From Synechococcus sp. RS9916 (lineage in GTDB: Bacteria; Cyanobacteriota; Cyanobacteriia; PCC-6307; Cyanobiaceae), in the NCBI RefSeq assembly GCF_000153825.1, contig NZ_DS022299.1, positions 2,349,707 through 2,413,706 on the forward strand: a DNA stretch of 64,000 nt, given 5' to 3'. Position 1 is the stretch's first letter. Each line of letters begins with the position of its first letter. Both the position numbers and the translations under genes were made by a program. Below the pieces are notes generated by a model. It was not told the DNA's origin. It did no database searches and worked only from the letters and a program-made list of their open reading frames with translations. Positions 60,541-64,000 of this stretch are shown in pieces.

Positions 60541-61094
60541 GCCGAGAGCTCCTTGGCGCGTGCCGCCACTTCGCTGAGCCTGAACAAACTCACCAACTCC
60601 AGGCCGGCGGCATCCATGGCTTCCTGGCCCCCTTCCTCCCGGTCCACGATCGTCACCACCCGTTCGACGCGGTAGCCGGCCTCTTTCAGCTGATTCACGG
60701 CCTTGATCGATGAGCCACCGGTGGTGACGACGTCTTCCAGCACCGTGACGCGAGACCCCGTGGGGGGTAGAGGGCCTTCCAGCCAAGCTCCGGTGCCGTG
60801 GCCCTTGGCCTGTTTACGCACAATCAGGGCATCCAGATCGCGCCCGGCCTGGGCCGCTGCCATGGCGACACCACTCACCAGGGGATCCGCCCCAAGCGTG
60901 AGTCCGCCGACGGCGACGGAATCGGCTTCAACCAACGCCAACATCGCTGGGCTGAGCAGGGCCAGACCACTGCCGCTCAGTGCCACGGGCTTGCAGTTCA
61001 CGTAGTGATCACTGCTGCGTCCTGAAGCGAGGGTGAAGGTGCCATGGCGATAGCACTCAGTGGCCAGGCGGTTCAACAGGGTGTCGCGACTCAT
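60537..61094 (-). CDS. pyrE: Orotate phosphoribosyltransferase
   Basis: 185 residues. PRPP-binding signature [20 protein letters not shown] (about 114-133), the N-terminal [20 protein letters not shown] and [18 protein letters not shown]. It converts orotate and PRPP to OMP in pyrimidine synthesis. The stop overlaps the ygfZ start. Confidence 0.96.
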   Translation of the reverse strand: MSRDTLLNRLATECYRHGTFTLASGRSSDHYVNCKPVALSGSGLALLSPAMLALVEADSVAVGGLTLGADPLVSGVAMAAAQAGRDLDALIVRKQAKGHGTGAWLEGPLPPTGSRVTVLEDVVTTGGSSIKAVNQLKEAGYRVERVVTIVDREEGGQEAMDAAGLELVSLFRLSEVAARAKELSA

Positions 61095-61154
61095 GGTGAG
61101 GGCTGGTCTCGCGCGGATCTTCTGCCTAGTTTGCGCTCAGCTGGGTCCCGGGTT

Positions 61155-61685
61155 GTGTCGCGCCTTCTTCACTCCTCTGTGGTGCTGTCGCTTTTAGCGC
61201 TAGGCGGCCTGCCGCTGCAGGCATTCGCCCGCCCGGTGGTTTGCACCACCAGCCTCGAGGCGCCTGGGTCATCGAGCGCTACAGGACCTGTGGAGGTCAC
61301 CCGCTGTGGTCCGGTGGAGCGCACCGACACCTTGGTTGAAAATCGTTTTTACACCTGGACCGCGCCCTATGCCCGCGGTGTTGATGTGATCCATCAGGTC
61401 ACTGACCTGCTGGGGATCGCCATGGCTGGTCCTGAGGGGAATCGGTTGATGGGTCTGGGGTTCCCCGACCAGACGATCATTTGGGACGGTTCTGCGGTGG
61501 AGAACACCACCAACGCCTTGCTGGAAGAGCAAAGTGCTCCCATCCCTTGGCGCACGGTGGATATTCTCAGTGGTTTTGACAGCAGCCTGGCCAGTGATGG
61601 ATCGGCGGTGATCGCTCCTGTGGTGGTGGAGACGGAGGTTGAGCAGGTCGAGACCTTTGGTGCCCCGGTGCGCGGCCTGTGGTAA
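61155..61685 (+). CDS. Secreted hypothetical protein
   Basis: 176 residues from GTG 61155. The frame is open upstream to 61044, but starting there would bury the signal. Signal peptide VVSRLLHSSVVLSLLALGGL, cut after AFA. Then ARPVVCTTSLEAPG and a Cys (VTRCGPVE) that could pair with it. Acidic C-terminus (ETEVEQVETFGAP). Conserved picocyanobacterial type in my reading, function unknown. Confidence 0.65.
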   Translation: MSRLLHSSVVLSLLALGGLPLQAFARPVVCTTSLEAPGSSSATGPVEVTRCGPVERTDTLVENRFYTWTAPYARGVDVIHQVTDLLGIAMAGPEGNRLMGLGFPDQTIIWDGSAVENTTNALLEEQSAPIPWRTVDILSGFDSSLASDGSAVIAPVVVETEVEQVETFGAPVRGLW

Positions 61686-61698
61686 ACCCTGTTGCGAA

Positions 61699-61771
61699 GG
61701 GGGTCTAGCAATCTGGTGAATGCAGCGAACTCATAATTCGCCTAAGGCGAGTTCGATCCTCGCGACCCCCA
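61699..61771 (+). tRNA. tRNA with CAU anticodon (elongator Met, or Ile-CAU)
   Basis: Cloverleaf folded by eye: acceptor GGGGGTC (61699-61705) with GACCCCC (61764-61770) and discriminator A; D-arm GCA/TGC; anticodon stem GCGAA/TTCGC around loop CTCATAA (anticodon CAT); T-arm GCGAG/CTCGC around TTCGATC. G1-C72 pairing rules out the usual initiator form (C1 mismatch). CCA is not encoded (ATT follows). Whether it carries Met or lysidine-modified Ile cannot be decided from the fold alone. Confidence 0.9.
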
Positions 61772-61784
61772 TTCACACCGTCTG

Positions 61785-63101
61785 ATGCGCATCCTGCTGC
61801 TGCTTGTGTTGCTGGTCCTGCCGGCATTCTTCGCAGCGGTGGAGGTCGCTTTGCTGCGCCTTCGCACCAGCCGCGTGCGCGTTCTGGATGAGCAAGGTGT
61901 GCCCGGTGCTGACGCTGTGCATCGTCTGCAGCGGCGAATGCGCCGGGCCTTGTTGATGTCGCAGTTGGGCACCGTCCTCTCGCTGCTGGCTTTGGGGTGG
62001 GCTGGCAGTGGTGTGGCCCGGGACTGGTTGCAGACCCATGCATCTGCAGACGGCCTCTGGTGGGACCTCGCCTGGTTTCTGTTGCTCGTGCTGCTCACCA
62101 CCCTGGTGGCGGGGGTGCTCCCCAGGGCTTGGGTGTTGAGTTCTCCGGAACGGGCGGCGCTCACCCTGGCACCTGTGCTGGAAGCGGTGATGCGGGTGCT
62201 GCGCCCCCTTCTGTCGGTCTTGGGTGGTGTGGCATCTCTTCTGCTTCAGCTGCTGGGTTTGCCGGCCCGCTGGGATTCGCTCGGTTCGCCACTCACCGCC
62301 GGGGAGCTGGAGACCCTGATTGAGAGCGGTGGCGTCACCGGTCTGCGTCCGGATGAACGCAACATCCTCGAAGGGGTGTTTGCCCTCCGGGACACCCAGG
62401 TGCGCGAAGTGATGGTTCCGCGTTCCGGCATGGTCACCTTGCCGGTGGATGTGCGCTTCGCCGAACTGATGGAAGCGGTGCACAGCACCCGCCATGCCCG
62501 TTTTCCGGTGATCGGTCAGTCCCTGGATGATGTGCGGGGTGTCCTTGATCTGCGCTTGCTGGCGGAACCGATCGCCCGTGGCCTGCTGGACGAGAGCTCG
62601 CCCTTGGAGCCCTATCTGATTCCGGCGGAACGGGTGCTGGAGACCAGCACCTTGGCTGAGCTGCTTGCGCTGATCCGCAACGGTCATCCCCTGTTGCTGG
62701 TGGTGGATGAGCACGGTGGGACCGAGGGTTTGGTCACTGCCGCTGATCTCACAGGAGAGATCGTGGGTGAAGAACCGGAGCCGGACTCCGAAATTCCCGA
62801 TTTGGAAGCGCTTCCGCAAACCCCCGGTAGTTGGCTGGTCGCGGGTGATCTGGAGATCTTTGAACTCAACCGTCAGCTGGGTTTGGAGCTGCCGGAAGCT
62901 GCCGAGCACCACACCTTGGCGGGCTTCCTGCTGGAGCGGTTGCAGCACATCCCATCCGAAGGAGAGGCGTTGCGACACCTTGGCCTTCAATTTGAAATTG
63001 TGGCGATGGATGGCCCGCGGATTCGCCGGGTGCTTTTGATCACCCCAGAAGAGACATCGGCCGTGCCCGAGGATCACAATCCTGAGATTTCGGACGTCTA
63101 G
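61785..63101 (+). CDS. CNNM/CorC-type (DUF21-CBS) membrane transport protein
   Basis: 438 residues. N-terminal DUF21 membrane region with about four spans (LLLLVLLVLPAFFAAVEVAL, GTVLSLLALGWAGSGVA, AWFLLLVLLTTLVAGVLP), then tandem CBS domains (PRSGMVTLPVDVRFAELMEA; HPLLLVVDEHGGTEGLVTAA) and a C-terminal CorC/HlyC-type domain (SWLVAGDLEIFELNRQLGLE). Family members export Mg2+ or affect cation balance. It begins 13 bp after the tRNA. Confidence 0.9.
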   Translation: MRILLLLVLLVLPAFFAAVEVALLRLRTSRVRVLDEQGVPGADAVHRLQRRMRRALLMSQLGTVLSLLALGWAGSGVARDWLQTHASADGLWWDLAWFLLLVLLTTLVAGVLPRAWVLSSPERAALTLAPVLEAVMRVLRPLLSVLGGVASLLLQLLGLPARWDSLGSPLTAGELETLIESGGVTGLRPDERNILEGVFALRDTQVREVMVPRSGMVTLPVDVRFAELMEAVHSTRHARFPVIGQSLDDVRGVLDLRLLAEPIARGLLDESSPLEPYLIPAERVLETSTLAELLALIRNGHPLLLVVDEHGGTEGLVTAADLTGEIVGEEPEPDSEIPDLEALPQTPGSWLVAGDLEIFELNRQLGLELPEAAEHHTLAGFLLERLQHIPSEGEALRHLGLQFEIVAMDGPRIRRVLLITPEETSAVPEDHNPEISDV

Positions 63102-63160
63102 CCGCCGCTTGGTGGTCAGATGATCCCTGATAATCAGCCCAGACCCCCTTTCACCTACCG

Positions 63161-64000
63161 ATGACCGATCCAATGGTGCCGGTGAAGGTGGGTGTGATTG
63201 GCATCGGCAACATGGGCTGGCATCACGCCAGGGTGCTGAGCCTGCTGAAAGATGCGGATCTGGTGGGAGTCGCTGATCCTGATCCTGAACGGGGGCAATT
63301 GGCCACCGAGCAATTTGATTGCCGTTGGTTTGCCGATTACCGGGACATGCTCGCGGAGGTCGAGGCGGTGTGCATTGCGGTGCCGACCCTGTTGCACCAC
63401 CCCGTTGGTCTGGCCTGCCTGGATGCTGGCCTGCATGTGCTGATTGAAAAGCCGATCGCTGCCAGCCAGGAAGAGGCTTCATCCCTGATTGCCGCCGCAA
63501 ACCGTAACGGCCGCTTGCTGCAGGTGGGCCATATCGAACGCTTCAATCCAGCCTTCAGAGAGCTCACCAAAGTGGTGGCCAACGAAGAAGTTGTGGTGCT
63601 GGAAGCTCGCCGCCACAGCCCCCATGCCGATCGCGCCAACGATGTGTCGGTGGTGCTCGATCTGATGATCCACGACCTCGACCTGGTGCTTGAGCTGGCT
63701 CAGGCGCCGGTGGTGAGCCTGGCGGCTGCCGGCGGTCGCACGGCTGATGGTCCGATCGACTACGTCAACGCCACGCTTGGGTTTGCCAACGGTGTGGTGG
63801 CCAGCCTCACCGCGAGCAAGATGAGCCACCGCAAGATCCGCAGTCTCAGTGCCCACTGCCGATCCAGCCTTGTCGAGACCGATTTCCTCAACCACAACCT
63901 GCATATTCATCGCAGGGCGCATGAGTGGTATTCCGCTGACCATGGTGAGTTGCTGTATCGCAACGACGGCTTCATCGAGGAAGTGAGCACCACTTCGATC
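63161..64000 (+). CDS. Gfo/Idh/MocA-family oxidoreductase, N-terminal part
   Basis: 280 codons from ATG 63161 to the window end, no stop reached. Rossmann start VGVIGIGNMGWHHARVLSL (about 10-28), then VADPDPERG and the signature VLIEKPIAAS (about 95-104) with the catalytic Lys, then GHIERFNPAF and DLMIHDLDLVLEL, typical of the sugar or cyclitol dehydrogenase branch. The substrate is unknown. Upstream, 63102-63160 holds no gene. Confidence 0.9.
   Translation, partial: MTDPMVPVKVGVIGIGNMGWHHARVLSLLKDADLVGVADPDPERGQLATEQFDCRWFADYRDMLAEVEAVCIAVPTLLHHPVGLACLDAGLHVLIEKPIAASQEEASSLIAAANRNGRLLQVGHIERFNPAFRELTKVVANEEVVVLEARRHSPHADRANDVSVVLDLMIHDLDLVLELAQAPVVSLAAAGGRTADGPIDYVNATLGFANGVVASLTASKMSHRKIRSLSAHCRSSLVETDFLNHNLHIHRRAHEWYSADHGELLYRNDGFIEEVSTTSI

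Overview
The window looks like the chromosome of a marine Synechococcus-type picocyanobacterium. It carries the rubA-ycf48-psbEFLJ photosystem II cluster, ndhCKJ, chlD, a Mla/MCE-type lipid transport pair and many compact, often overlapping housekeeping genes. It also holds several accessory loci typical of marine strains: a giant secreted repeat protein, Nif11-type peptides, calpain-like proteases and a betaine-type transporter operon.

Layout. 1-10864 (minus): the first 3,621 codons of a giant secreted glycine-rich repeat protein that runs off the left edge; its leftmost part contains near-identical 876-bp tandem repeats. 11024-14580: a small cluster with a DUF6447-like protein, a PhyH-type dioxygenase, a two-domain protein that looks like an ABBA prenyltransferase fused to a terpenoid-cyclase-like toroid, and a Nif11-leader peptide. 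I read it as a candidate RiPP pathway. 14667-20383 (plus): two family-2-type glycosyltransferases around hisS, then UDP-glucose dehydrogenase and a UDP-glucuronate-epimerase-like enzyme (surface polysaccharide). 20393-25233: photosystem II and NDH-1 genes. 25255-35193: YvcK/CofD-like protein, Mla-like ATPase and MCE protein, ChlD, FolK, an ABC exporter, a Nudix hydrolase and a photolyase.

35215-43205 (minus): three tandem calpain-like cysteine protease paralogues. Each has a TGTGA-N6-TCACA operator 104-105 bp before its start codon and a terminator hairpin after it. 43282-50243: DegT-type aminotransferase, redoxin, lipoprotein, a photolyase-like protein split into two inverted genes, fabI, hisB and a carotenoid oxygenase. 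50317-56607: a SIMPL-domain protein, a tightly coupled four-gene operon (SABATH methyltransferase, Leu/Phe-dehydrogenase-like protein, sarcosine-oxidase-like flavoenzyme, BCCT transporter) and an RdgB-type NTPase. 56642-64000: phosphohexomutase, RecB-like nuclease, YgfZ, PyrE, a secreted protein, a tRNA with CAU anticodon, a CNNM/CorC-type membrane protein and the start of a Gfo/Idh/MocA oxidoreductase.

The most interesting systems are the Nif11/prenyltransferase-cyclase locus, the SABATH-dehydrogenase-oxidase-BCCT operon, the calpain triplet with its conserved CRP-like operators, and the mosaic tandem repeats in the giant surface protein. All functions are inferred from reading the sequence; no database search was run.
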